Shown here piece by piece: positions 1-8,306 of a DNA stretch of 43,800 nucleotides (positions are counted from its first letter, which is position 1; each line of letters starts with the position of its first letter). The notes under the pieces are model-generated. The model had not been told where the DNA came from. It did not search any database and saw only the letters and a program-made list of their open reading frames with translations. The stretch is taken from contig JABXJU010000007.1 of NCBI GenBank assembly GCA_013375405.1, forward strand, positions 1-43,800, in the 5' to 3' direction. This DNA comes from Candidatus Helarchaeota archaeon (GTDB lineage Archaea > Asgardarchaeota > Lokiarchaeia > Helarchaeales > HEL-GB-A). A program made the translations under genes and the position numbers.

Positions 1-1
1 C

Positions 2-685
2 ACTGTAAGCGTGGTTGGCGGTGTTATTGGTGTTGGTCTTTATTATATGATTTTTGTTGGGGGTGATGTGGTGATCTGGAGTGGTTTTACGGGCGTTGTT
101 TTAGGGTGGATAATCTCGCCAATAATGGGGCTTTTAGTCTCCATTGGGATTTATTGGCTAATCCGACGATACATCCTAACAAGACCCAAAGGATTGCGAG
201 GTATTGAGAAAATGGAAAAATATTTTCTCTATGCGTTAATAGTAACTGTAATAATAACTGGAATTTCCAGAGCTGGCAATGATGTTGGAAATGCAGTTGG
301 AGTCTTGGCCGGATTTGAGGATTTACCTCCTTTAACAATTTTACTCTTAATTGGAGGTATTGGAATCGGATTCGGATTATATGTATTAGGACGGCGAGTT
401 TTGAAAAATGTAGGGAAAAATATTGTTGAAATGCGTCCAAGTGATGGATTCGCAATTCAGACCGCTGTTATGATTATCATGTTATTAGCAACAATTTTGG
501 GATTTCCAATTTCAGGGACGGTCGTTTTAATATTCGCAATAATTGGAAACAGTATGATTAAACGTCTACGATTTAATAAGAAGACCGTAAAGGAAATTAT
601 GTATTCTTGGTTTTTAACAATTCCTGTAACCCTTCTTGTTTCGATGGGAATTTGTGCATTACTTTTCTGGGCTAATCCTGTTTAA
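2..685 (+). CDS. PiT-family inorganic phosphate transporter, C-terminal part (5' end outside window)
   Basis: Sodium- or proton-coupled phosphate permease of the cytoplasmic membrane (PiT/Pho4 family). The reading frame is open to the window edge, so the GTG at 11 is probably internal and the N-terminal half is missing. The visible 224 residues hold about six hydrophobic helices. They include the family signature as SRAGNDVGNAVG (the GANDVANA-type motif of the second inverted repeat) and a later GFPISGTVVLIFAIIGNS stretch, which matches the PVSTTH...GAIIG region, followed by a KxxxSWFLTIPVT segment. The gene converges on the HIT gene with 14 bases between the stop codons. Family is clear; the transported ion is inferred from the family. 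Confidence 0.85.
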   Translation, partial: TVSVVGGVIGVGLYYMIFVGGDVVIWSGFTGVVLGWIISPIMGLLVSIGIYWLIRRYILTRPKGLRGIEKMEKYFLYALIVTVIITGISRAGNDVGNAVGVLAGFEDLPPLTILLLIGGIGIGFGLYVLGRRVLKNVGKNIVEMRPSDGFAIQTAVMIIMLLATILGFPISGTVVLIFAIIGNSMIKRLRFNKKTVKEIMYSWFLTIPVTLLVSMGICALLFWANPV

Positions 686-699
686 AATGAACTCAGATG

Positions 700-1179
700 T
701 TAATACTGGTATTTCTTCAATCGGCGATAGGTATCTTCTAAAGCTTCAGATATTACTTTAGTATCACCAATAATCGGCATAAAGTTAGTATCACCAGCCC
801 ACCGTGGTACTATATGTACATGAACATGTTCTGCAACGCCAGCTCCTGCGACTGTACCAATATTTATGCCAATATTGAATCCTTCAGCATTCATTTCTTT
901 ACGTAGGTTTGCGCATGCGTTGGCAACAGTCTCAAATAATTCATTGCGATCTTCTTTTTGAAGGTCCTCAAGACCCGGAACATGCATATAGGGGCTGATC
1001 ATTAGATGTCCATTGTTATAAGGATAGAGGTTTAACATAATAAAACATCGTTCTTTACGAACCACCACAAAATTTTTTTCATCCTTTTCTTCTTTGATTA
1101 TTCTGCAAAAAAGACAACCTTCCTCCCGCTTTGAATCTATGATATAGCTAAATCGCCAAGGCGCCCATAAATTTCGCAT
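700..1179 (-). CDS. HIT-family nucleotide hydrolase/transferase
   Basis: Histidine-triad protein of 159 residues, expected to hydrolyse or phosphorolyse dinucleoside polyphosphates or nucleoside phosphoramidates in the cytosol. The triad is EHVHVHIVPRW, with His118, His120 and His122; the middle His is the expected nucleophile. The N-terminal LWAPWR motif and the CLFC pair (Cys22/Cys25) are typical of the zinc-binding branch close to Ap4A phosphorylases. ATG start at 1179 is supported by a GAGGGT Shine-Dalgarno-like sequence about 7 bases upstream on the minus strand. Length fits the family. Exact substrate cannot be read from the sequence. Confidence 0.92.
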   Translation of the reverse strand: MRNLWAPWRFSYIIDSKREEGCLFCRIIKEEKDEKNFVVVRKERCFIMLNLYPYNNGHLMISPYMHVPGLEDLQKEDRNELFETVANACANLRKEMNAEGFNIGINIGTVAGAGVAEHVHVHIVPRWAGDTNFMPIIGDTKVISEALEDTYRRLKKYQY

Positions 1180-1309
1180 AATTTTACCCTCATACTTATA
1201 TTTCTCTAATCAAATAAGAATCCATCTTTTATTTAATCTTAAATTTCTTAGTATATCAAATAGGTATATAGCTTTAAAAAAAAGTAAATTGGACAAAATG
1301 TTAAGTTGA

Positions 1310-2752
1310 ATGAAATTGCACATTAATAGCGAACCTTCATCTCAACAAATCGAGACGACCTATAAAAGCGGTAACATTCGGAACTACCTCTTATTGATTC
1401 TTTTTTTAATTTTAATTAATTTGATGACCTTTGAGCAGTCACTCGTGCCAACTAATGTGGTTCCCATTCAAGTATATTTTGGGATAGGCCCAGCTCTCCT
1501 TGGGGCTATTGTAGCAGGTTATACAATTGTTCTTGCGGTTACAATGATTATTTTTGGCTATTTTGCGGATAAAACTGAGCGGATTAATCTAATCATCCTT
1601 GGAGGTTGTGTCTGGGCAATATGCGTAGTGCTTTCGTTTTATTCACAAACAGTTCGTCAATTCGCAGTAACACGTATCATAGCAGGCGTTGGCATCGGAT
1701 CACTTACGCCAGTTGGTTTTTCAATGCTCTGTGATATCGTTTCAACAGGTAATCGTTCAAAAGCATTCGCAGTTTGGACTATTGTGACATTCTTGGGAGC
1801 AATCGCGGGCATTATTATTGGTGGTGACATTTATTCCCAGTTCGAGAGAACGGGCATCAATTTTTTGTGGAAAGATCCGTTCCTTTTCGTGGGAGCCATC
1901 GGGTTTTTTATGATTGCCGTTTTAGTCCTGTTTCCAGAACCAAAGCGGGCCGCTGCAGAGGATTTAATGAAAGATATTCTTTCTAAAGAGGGACTTGTTT
2001 ATTCATATCGTATAAAACGGGTCGATTTGAAGAAAATCTATACGCGAAAGAGTAATTTTTGGTTGATCATCAATTTCGTGGATACAATTTACCCTGGATT
2101 ATTGCTCTTATGGATTTTCAGTTATCTCTCCGCTTCTTTCAATTTAGCGGAGGGCATAATGTCATCTGAATTGCTGATAACATTAGGAATTGTCGCACTC
2201 GGCTTTTTAGTCGGAACTATAATTTTTTCCTGGTTAGGAGATAGACAATTTAAGAAGGGAGACCTAAGTGCGCGGGCGAAGATAGCTGTATATTGCGCAT
2301 TTCTAAATATACCTTTCATCGCAGCTGGATTTATTGTACCCCTATCACCATATAACTTTTTGTGGATTGCGTTACTCCTCGCCATTGGCTTGGGAATAGA
2401 TCAGGGAATCGGACCAAACTGGTACTCAACCCTTATTGATGTAAACGTCCCTGAGAATCGCGGTACAATGATTGCCACTGCCAGCTTTCTCGATAACATT
2501 GGGCGGGCCATTGGGCAATGGGCAGGTGGTCTGTTATTGGCGTTTTATATGACTACCCAGCCCGCTCAACCCGAGTTCTACGCTCTCCGAGCTGCCACTT
2601 GGTTTCTCGTGTTGCAAATCCCGTTCTGGATTCCCGTTCTAAAGTATGTCAAGGGAGATATTCAGGAAGTGAATGCCATTCTAGCTGCTCGGGCTAAAGA
2701 AATGAAAAATCCAGCCGAATTTCAATCAATTAATTCTCCGAAATCTAAATAG
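1310..2752 (+). CDS. Major facilitator superfamily transporter
   Basis: Multi-pass membrane carrier of 480 residues with a hydrophilic N-terminal 25 residues and about twelve hydrophobic segments. The loop between helices 2 and 3 reads GYFADKTERINLI, the MFS motif A (G-x3-D-x2-R-R type). A long, basic central cytosolic loop (around residues 205-245, starting PEPKRAAAED) separates the two six-helix halves. The second half has the duplicate of motif A as SWLGDRQFKKGD. The second-half stretch around GIGPNWYSTLIDVNVPENRGTMIA is typical of sugar- or Spinster-like members, but the substrate is unknown. ATG start with only a weak ribosome site. Its 3' end overlaps the convergent HD gene by 31 bases. 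Confidence 0.88.
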   Translation: MKLHINSEPSSQQIETTYKSGNIRNYLLLILFLILINLMTFEQSLVPTNVVPIQVYFGIGPALLGAIVAGYTIVLAVTMIIFGYFADKTERINLIILGGCVWAICVVLSFYSQTVRQFAVTRIIAGVGIGSLTPVGFSMLCDIVSTGNRSKAFAVWTIVTFLGAIAGIIIGGDIYSQFERTGINFLWKDPFLFVGAIGFFMIAVLVLFPEPKRAAAEDLMKDILSKEGLVYSYRIKRVDLKKIYTRKSNFWLIINFVDTIYPGLLLLWIFSYLSASFNLAEGIMSSELLITLGIVALGFLVGTIIFSWLGDRQFKKGDLSARAKIAVYCAFLNIPFIAAGFIVPLSPYNFLWIALLLAIGLGIDQGIGPNWYSTLIDVNVPENRGTMIATASFLDNIGRAIGQWAGGLLLAFYMTTQPAQPEFYALRAATWFLVLQIPFWIPVLKYVKGDIQEVNAILAARAKEMKNPAEFQSINSPKSK

Positions 2753-4002
2753 AGAGCATATTCTCGTCTTTTTTCATCAAATTGAATAATTGCATGATTT
2801 ACTATGGATTTTAATTTACTCATTTCGAGCTTTTCAGTAAATCTCTTGGTTATTTCAGACCAGAAGGGTATCTTTTCAAAATAGATGTTCCAAACCACTT
2901 CTTCATTATCCAATCCCCTTTTTTTAATTTCGTTGGCCAATAATATCCAAAATAATAAGAGTTTGGGAGGAATAGTTTGGTGTTCTTTCAGTTGAAATCG
3001 TTTAAATTCACCGAATGCAAGTAACATCAAAAGCGGCAAACCATATTTTAGCTGTAATTTATATATATTTGATAGATACTCATTTTTCATTGAATTCCAA
3101 TTGAAATTTATACCTCGTTTGTCGCATTCTGGGCGAATGCTCTCTTTTAAAACATTGAAATAAAATTCTCTAGTTAGGTGGGGCGTTGTTTCAACAAATT
3201 GAAATACGCGCAATGCATTAGCGAGGCGCCAGTCGGTCCATTGGAAAGAATAATCTTTCGCTCGAGAGATAATTTCGTCGAGATTCGGCCAGAGAGCCAA
3301 TAAATTCTTTAATTTTTTATTGATTTCTTCGTAATATTTCAAATAATGATCAAATATTCGCGAATATGGATATCCTAATACGTCTAAATAAGTGAAAACC
3401 TCTAAGAGATCTACAAAGAGTCCTGCATACTTTCTATCTTCAAATGAAATCAAATCAATAAATTCTTTGTCATTTAAAAGGGATAATATTCCAAAAAAGG
3501 TCGATTCCCCCGTGTAAATAGTGGCTAAAAGTAGATGATATTCAATGATTTTTCGTAATAACAATTTTTCTATTTCTGATAATTCAAAGCAGTCCAATAG
3601 ATTGTTCTTCAGAATTAAATTACTACTCTGATAAGTATGCGTCTTCCGATCGATGAATCGCCCGATATCATGATAGATCAAGATAATTGGGAGATAGAAT
3701 TTGAAAACTGAGTTTTTCTCTATTTTTCCTTTCAGTTTTTTGAGGGATGTATTTGATAATGATTGGTAAGTGAATGCTTCCTGCTTTAAGAGATAATAAA
3801 TCTTGAGAGATCGAAAGATATGCCTCATTGTCCGATTAAATTCAAATAGATTAGTTTTATGCACCTCTTGATGAATTTGCTTTAAGTTTGGAAAAATTAC
3901 GAGTAAGTTCTGATAGTTATCAGATTTCTGGATCTCCTTTCCTGGGTTATCACACCATATTAAATCAATCTTTTCAAAGAGTTTTGCAAGATCATCAAGC
4001 AT
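2722..4002 (-). CDS. HD-superfamily protein, GlnD-like HD domain
   Basis: Protein of 426 residues with a metal-binding HD arrangement. It has His61 in a TMRH helix, then YHDIGR (His111-Asp112), His122, a later EYHLLLA helix (His156) and Asp207 in FTYLDVLGY. The HD pair followed by an EYHLLL helix and a distal aspartate resembles the HD domain of GlnD/PII uridylyltransferases, but there is no nucleotidyltransferase or ACT domain here. Phosphohydrolase activity is therefore plausible but the substrate is unknown. The C-terminal 200 residues are helical with no recognised motif. ATG start at 4002, no strong Shine-Dalgarno. Convergent overlap with the MFS gene. Confidence 0.65.
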   Translation of the reverse strand: MLDDLAKLFEKIDLIWCDNPGKEIQKSDNYQNLLVIFPNLKQIHQEVHKTNLFEFNRTMRHIFRSLKIYYLLKQEAFTYQSLSNTSLKKLKGKIEKNSVFKFYLPIILIYHDIGRFIDRKTHTYQSSNLILKNNLLDCFELSEIEKLLLRKIIEYHLLLATIYTGESTFFGILSLLNDKEFIDLISFEDRKYAGLFVDLLEVFTYLDVLGYPYSRIFDHYLKYYEEINKKLKNLLALWPNLDEIISRAKDYSFQWTDWRLANALRVFQFVETTPHLTREFYFNVLKESIRPECDKRGINFNWNSMKNEYLSNIYKLQLKYGLPLLMLLAFGEFKRFQLKEHQTIPPKLLLFWILLANEIKKRGLDNEEVVWNIYFEKIPFWSEITKRFTEKLEMSKLKSIVNHAIIQFDEKRREYALYLDFGELID

Positions 4003-4151
4003 TTAAAAGCATTCCTTCAATCGTTATCGTCTGATCTCAGTTTCAAAGTTATTTCTTTCTCTTATTTTGGACTATTGATTTTCCTTAAATATGAAAGTTA
4101 TGCGAATTCGGTTTTATTTATATTAAGTTCCTTAGACTGAAATTTTACAAT

Positions 4152-4160
4152 AGTATATAT
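4152..4160 (+). promoter_or_regulatory. Candidate TATA box for the 4277 operon
   Basis: The tract AGTATATATA lies 115-125 bases before the ATG at 4277. Initiation about 25 bases downstream would give a leader that contains the structured element at 4195-4258. Position and composition only. Confidence 0.4.
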
Positions 4161-4194
4161 ACCGATCGTTTATTGAATATAGATAGCTCTATTC

Positions 4195-4258
4195 TCTCGG
4201 AAAGGCAAGATTTGCCGAGAATAAAGAGAACGGAGCGTAGAGACGCCTCTTGGGGCGA
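4195..4258 (+). ncRNA. GC-richer structured leader or small RNA
   Basis: In otherwise AT-rich intergenic DNA there are two adjacent foldable elements. The first pairs TCTC (4195-4198) with GAGA (4217-4220) and GGCAA (4204-4208) with TTGCC (4212-4216), with a GGAAA bulge on one side. The second pairs GCGT (4235-4238) with ACGC (4243-4246), extended by two more pairs across a one-base bulge. An alternative fold pairs GCC (4245-4247) with GGC (4253-4255). The element ends about 20 bases before the regulator ATG. It could be a cis-regulatory leader or a separate small RNA; it matches no RNA family I recognise and is not a tRNA. Confidence 0.4.
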
Positions 4259-4276
4259 TAGATTGGTTGGTTTGGT

Positions 4277-4993
4277 ATGGTAACGGAATCTGTGAAAGAT
4301 TTTCCTGAGTTCATAGACCCAGGTGATTTAAAGTTAATTTTAGAAAAGTTTAAAGATAAAAAAGACATCTTTAGTGCCTTTGTGCGGTCATTTTTTACGC
4401 AATCGCCTGGAGAACTTCGTGGGGATGCATTTAATATCTTAAAAACACTCTCGAGTCGGACGCATGGACCGCTTTCGCAAAAACAACTATTAAAGGTGAT
4501 AGCACCTGATGATTCTGTGTCACTTTCCAGCCTGCGTCGGAGATTGAAAGCGTTAACGCAAGCTGGCTTAGTTTACGAATTCAACGGCTCATTTGATCAG
4601 CGAAATACATATTATAAGATATCACCGGAGATTAAAGGAATTTTGAACCAATTTTGCGAAGCATTGAATCATCTAGAAAATAAGAGTGCCCTTAGTATTG
4701 ATGATTTCATTACTAGAGAAATTGAGAAACGACTTCATTCCAAAGCTCGGGTCTATTCGAAAAAAATTCGTCATGGGTATATTCTCTTTGGAATAACCTT
4801 GCTGAATGATAGAAAAGAAAAGTTTTGTAGTAAAGGTTTATGCTCGTATTGCCAAAAAATTGTGAGAGCCGTTTTAAACGCAATTTTTCCTTCATATGAA
4901 TTTAATATCATAACGGAAGATCAGAAAAAGGTCGAAACGGGTTATAGATGCACGTTTAGATATACGCTACGACCTAATGTGGAGGATTTGTAA
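4277..4993 (+). CDS. Winged-helix transcriptional regulator with C-terminal cysteine-cluster sensor-like domain
   Basis: Protein of 238 residues. Residues about 45-118 form a MarR/PadR-like winged helix: a helix around GDAFNILKTLSS, a recognition helix around SLSSLRRRLKALTQAGL, then a wing before TYYKISPEI. The C-terminal half (about 140-235) carries Cys184, Cys189, Cys192 and Cys225 in a Cx4CxxC...C pattern around a helix RAVLNAIF. This resembles small V4R/methanogen-output-type sensor domains (weak match), where such cysteines bind metal or a cofactor. It probably senses a ligand and controls its own operon; its long structured leader fits that. The next gene starts one base after its stop, so the two are almost certainly co-translated. 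Confidence 0.7.
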   Translation: MVTESVKDFPEFIDPGDLKLILEKFKDKKDIFSAFVRSFFTQSPGELRGDAFNILKTLSSRTHGPLSQKQLLKVIAPDDSVSLSSLRRRLKALTQAGLVYEFNGSFDQRNTYYKISPEIKGILNQFCEALNHLENKSALSIDDFITREIEKRLHSKARVYSKKIRHGYILFGITLLNDRKEKFCSKGLCSYCQKIVRAVLNAIFPSYEFNIITEDQKKVETGYRCTFRYTLRPNVEDL

Positions 4994-4994
4994 A

Positions 4995-6197
4995 ATGGTG
5001 AAACTATTAGGGGTTTTTGGATATCGGGAGATCTCAGAATGGCGGCAGATCCTCGGGGATCAAAAGTTCAGTAAGTTGATCGATTATTTAGCTTATCGAA
5101 TTATTCAAGAAGATATTGAGTATGGTTCTGAGGTAGCCCGAGATACCCAATTGTTAATTGAATTTCTTCATGATCTAGCCGGAGATTTCATTTCAATACG
5201 AGAATTTGAGCGGTTATGTGATAGTCTTATTGAAGCAATTCCAAAATCATTCGACCAAGAAATAAATATTGGAGATATCCGAAACTTTTTGGATATCAGG
5301 CGATTTGGGCAGCTGCCAGATAATCTTTACGTGAAAGGGCTCGTCTTGAAAGCGGAGGAAGAGTTTAGCGTTGATTCCAAGTATGATTGCATGATGGTTG
5401 AATTCTTCAATAATAACCTAAACTATAATTTGGTTGAACAAGTTAGGATAGTTGAACAAGTCATTATCGATGATGTCCAAGGGCATGTGCTTGATGTTAT
5501 CGAGGATTGCAAGCCCGATTTAATCATGCTCGATAATAGTTTAACGCGCATCGTGGAAAGTAATAAACACATGTTACGACCCTTGGTAAAATTTTCTCAA
5601 GACCATCAACGGAGCTTAGCCGGTTTGGTTACGAATCCACGAACAACTAACATTAAAGATTTAATGTTAGAACAACTAAGAAAAAAATGGTCTTTACCGG
5701 TGAGGGATACTGAGCTTCTAAAATTCATCCTTATCCCAGGATCTTTCACGCGTCTATTCCAAGATAACTTTGGAAATATAGATCGGAATTACATCTACTT
5801 CATGCCCAAGAATGATACGCGCATTTGGAAAATAAACACGTATTATCAAAATATAAATCAGGATTATTTTTCCAAGAAATTGTATATCCGGGATATCTCG
5901 CTCTTGCCAATAGCAGATCGCGTAACAGAACAGCTTCTTCTCAAAGGTAAATTGACAGATCCCACGCAAGCCTATACAGATGCGTTATTGAAAGCAAACA
6001 TGATCGATCTCGTTTATTTAATCAAGAAATTTGCAAAGATGCATTTCCTAACGGAGGAAGAATATCAGATCCTCTGGCGGGAGAGTATTGACTACTTATT
6101 GAAATCACGTGATGTGAATTACCGCGACGAATTACAGCGAAGGTTGTTGCGGACGGAAATCAGCGGATTAAAACGGTTGATTAGGACTATTTCTTAA
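4995..6197 (+). CDS. Conserved-looking protein of unknown function coupled to the regulator
   Basis: I do not recognise this 400-residue soluble protein. I start it at the ATG at 4995 rather than the upstream ATG at 4977. GGAGG at 4981-4985 is well spaced for 4995, and the upstream stop ends at 4993. It is mixed alpha/beta, with several predicted strands ending in acidic residues (CKPDLIMLDNSL around residue 180; YIYFMPKNDTRIW around 275) and a helical C-terminus rich in Arg/Lys and Leu. The PDLIMLD motif and later IPGSFTRLF recall the layout of NurA-type nucleases, but the usual N-terminal VDGS motif is not evident, so I do not assign it. Tight coupling suggests it works with the 4277 regulator. 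Confidence 0.75.
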   Translation: MVKLLGVFGYREISEWRQILGDQKFSKLIDYLAYRIIQEDIEYGSEVARDTQLLIEFLHDLAGDFISIREFERLCDSLIEAIPKSFDQEINIGDIRNFLDIRRFGQLPDNLYVKGLVLKAEEEFSVDSKYDCMMVEFFNNNLNYNLVEQVRIVEQVIIDDVQGHVLDVIEDCKPDLIMLDNSLTRIVESNKHMLRPLVKFSQDHQRSLAGLVTNPRTTNIKDLMLEQLRKKWSLPVRDTELLKFILIPGSFTRLFQDNFGNIDRNYIYFMPKNDTRIWKINTYYQNINQDYFSKKLYIRDISLLPIADRVTEQLLLKGKLTDPTQAYTDALLKANMIDLVYLIKKFAKMHFLTEEEYQILWRESIDYLLKSRDVNYRDELQRRLLRTEISGLKRLIRTIS

Positions 6198-6220
6198 TTT
6201 TTTAATATTTTGTTTCTTAG

Positions 6221-6247
6221 TTTTTTTAAAATTTCCAATTTTTTTTT
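6221..6247 (+). terminator. T-tract terminator after the 4277-6197 operon
   Basis: A T7 run (6221-6227) and a T9 run (6239-6247) lie within 50 bases of the stop codon at 6197, as in intrinsic archaeal termination. No hairpin is needed or seen. Confidence 0.5.
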
Positions 6248-6400
6248 AAACGTCATATTTTAGTTAGTATAAACCAGAGGAATGATTTGAGAAATTGCTG
6301 TTGCACTCAATAAAATAATGTTTATTATAGTGTGAAAGTTTGCACCATTAGTTTTATTACCAATCGATGCAATTACAACTTTACATTAAGATGCTTTGTT

Positions 6401-6424
6401 ATTACTAAAGAGAATTACTAAAGA
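6401..6424 (+). repeat. 11-base direct repeat upstream of glmS
   Basis: ATTACTAAAGA occurs at 6401-6411 and again at 6414-6424, a 13-base period, ending 32 bases before the glmS ATG. It would lie in the 5' leader or at the transcription start. It may be an operator or chance in AT-rich DNA. Confidence 0.35.
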
Positions 6425-6456
6425 AAGTTGAAGAACCTTAAAATAGAGGACTGGAG

Positions 6457-8283
6457 ATGTGCTGTGGAATTATAGGGGTGCTCGCGACTGATGGGGGCAA
6501 TGTGGCACGAGCGATTCGGGAATCACTAAAGCGATTAGAATATCGAGGCTATGATTCAGTTGGAGTGGCTACGAAATATAACGGAAACTTATTTATAAAG
6601 AAGGATAAAGGGAAAATCGATGATATCCATCGGAAATTAGATTTAGATACAATGCCAGGAAAATTAGGGATTGGACATACCCGCTGGGCCACGCATGGGG
6701 AGCCATCGAGGGTTAATAGCCATCCACATACAGATTGTAAGAATAATATTGCGGTTGTGCATAATGGCATCATTGAGAATTTTTTAGAGCTACGAGCACA
6801 ACTGATTGATGAGGGGCACAGATTCCGGTCACAGACAGATACGGAGGTTATACCGCATCTAATCGAATCATTTATGGAAGATGAGGAATCTCTTGAGGAG
6901 GCAGTGAACTCAGCAGTAAGTAAGCTTACAGGAGCCTTTGCCATTGTTGTTCTCGAAGTTAATTCAAAAAAATTAGTTTGTGCCCGTAAGGAAAGTCCTC
7001 TAGTTTTAGGTATTGGAGAAACTGCGTTGTATTGTGCATCAGATATACCCGCCTTTCTACCTATGACAAATCGAGTAATTTTTATGAATGATGGTGATTT
7101 CGTTGTGCTTCAGGAGGAGGAAGTAAGAATCAGCCGAATTCGAGGGCTGGGGGATTCAATCCAAATTCGGAATCCGGTGATAATTGATTGGACGCCGGAA
7201 ATGGCGCAAAAAGGTGGAATGCCCCATTTCATGTTAAAGGAAATCCATGAGCAGCCGAAAGCCGTCCAAAATACTCTCAAAATCCGGTCCGAAACGATTG
7301 AGCCATTAATTAAACTATTAAACGATGCTAGGGAGATTTGTTTAACTGCTGCGGGTACCTCATACCATGCGTGTCTCTATGGTAGTTATCTCTTCACTAT
7401 CCTTACGAGAATCAATACACACCAAGTGATCTCTTCTGAATTTTCTGAGAAAATTGGTGAAACTCTGCAAGATGATTCGGTTATTCTTGCGATAAGTCAA
7501 TCTGGGGAAACCTCTGATACACTAAGGGCAATTCACCATGGAAAAGAATATGGGGCTAAAATCGCAGCTATTACGAATGTAGTCGGAAGCTCCATAACGC
7601 GTACTGCTGATCATTTCATATATACGCAAGCGGGACCTGAGATAGGGGTTGCTGCAACGAAAACTTTTTTGGTGCAAAATGCAGCCCTCGCATTAATAGG
7701 TTTATCCCTTGCTGAGGTGCGTGGAAGTCTTGATACTTCTGAAGTTAAGGAGATGCGTAATCAACTATTGAAGGTCCCTAATCAAATAAGTCAAATTATT
7801 GAGAAACAGGAGGATTACATTAAAATTACTGCAGATAATCTTGCAAATCAACCGAATTTTCTTTTTCTTGGCCGAGGTATAAATACTACAACTGCAATGG
7901 AGGGTGCTTTAAAACTAAAAGAAATTTCTTATATTCATGCCGAAGCATATCCAGCTGGAGAATCCAAGCATGGTCCGATTGCCTTAATTGATGCTGGTTT
8001 TCCCGTTGTATTTATTGCTCCGAGTGATAATACTCTCGATCGCATCGTTGGGAACATCATGGAAATGAAGGCCCGTGGTGCATGTATCATTGGTGTAACA
8101 GATAATAATAAAATTCATAATTTATCTGATTATACGTTTTGGATTCCCTCAGATATTCCTAATGTTTTCACACCCATTCCCGCAGTTGTTCCACTCCAAC
8201 TTTTCAGTTATTATGCAGCGATCCACAGGAATTATAACCCGGACAAGCCTCGCAATTTGGCGAAAAGCGTAACGGTTCTGTAA
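6457..8283 (+). CDS. glmS: Glutamine--fructose-6-phosphate aminotransferase (isomerising)
   Basis: Makes glucosamine 6-phosphate from fructose 6-phosphate and glutamine, the entry step to UDP-GlcNAc. The 608 residues show the full family plan. There is an N-terminal class-II glutaminase (GIIGVLATDG; RLEYRGYDSVG; GHTRWATHGEPS; HNGIIEN), then two SIS isomerase domains (GTSYHACLYGSYL; SQSGETSDT; GRGINTTTAMEGALKLKEISYIHAEAYPAGESKHGP). The C-terminus LAKSVTVL is diagnostic. The start reads Met-Cys-Cys-Gly instead of the usual Met-Cys-Gly, so an extra Cys precedes the residue that aligns with the nucleophile. GGAG just before the ATG. The mutase gene downstream at 10018 fits the same pathway, although a homing-endonuclease-like gene lies between them. 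Confidence 0.97.
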   Translation: MCCGIIGVLATDGGNVARAIRESLKRLEYRGYDSVGVATKYNGNLFIKKDKGKIDDIHRKLDLDTMPGKLGIGHTRWATHGEPSRVNSHPHTDCKNNIAVVHNGIIENFLELRAQLIDEGHRFRSQTDTEVIPHLIESFMEDEESLEEAVNSAVSKLTGAFAIVVLEVNSKKLVCARKESPLVLGIGETALYCASDIPAFLPMTNRVIFMNDGDFVVLQEEEVRISRIRGLGDSIQIRNPVIIDWTPEMAQKGGMPHFMLKEIHEQPKAVQNTLKIRSETIEPLIKLLNDAREICLTAAGTSYHACLYGSYLFTILTRINTHQVISSEFSEKIGETLQDDSVILAISQSGETSDTLRAIHHGKEYGAKIAAITNVVGSSITRTADHFIYTQAGPEIGVAATKTFLVQNAALALIGLSLAEVRGSLDTSEVKEMRNQLLKVPNQISQIIEKQEDYIKITADNLANQPNFLFLGRGINTTTAMEGALKLKEISYIHAEAYPAGESKHGPIALIDAGFPVVFIAPSDNTLDRIVGNIMEMKARGACIIGVTDNNKIHNLSDYTFWIPSDIPNVFTPIPAVVPLQLFSYYAAIHRNYNPDKPRNLAKSVTVL

Positions 8284-8306
8284 GCAGATATTATTCTAGC
8301 CCTTGC

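Noticed and set aside
4200..4276. Possible tRNA-sized GC-rich element
   Set aside because: No acceptor stem, T-loop consensus or CCA-proximal pairing can be formed; listed only as a structured leader.
4995..6197. NurA-like nuclease for the unknown coupled gene
   Set aside because: PDLIMLD and IPGSFTRLF fit the NurA layout loosely, but the N-terminal catalytic aspartate motif is not recognisable.
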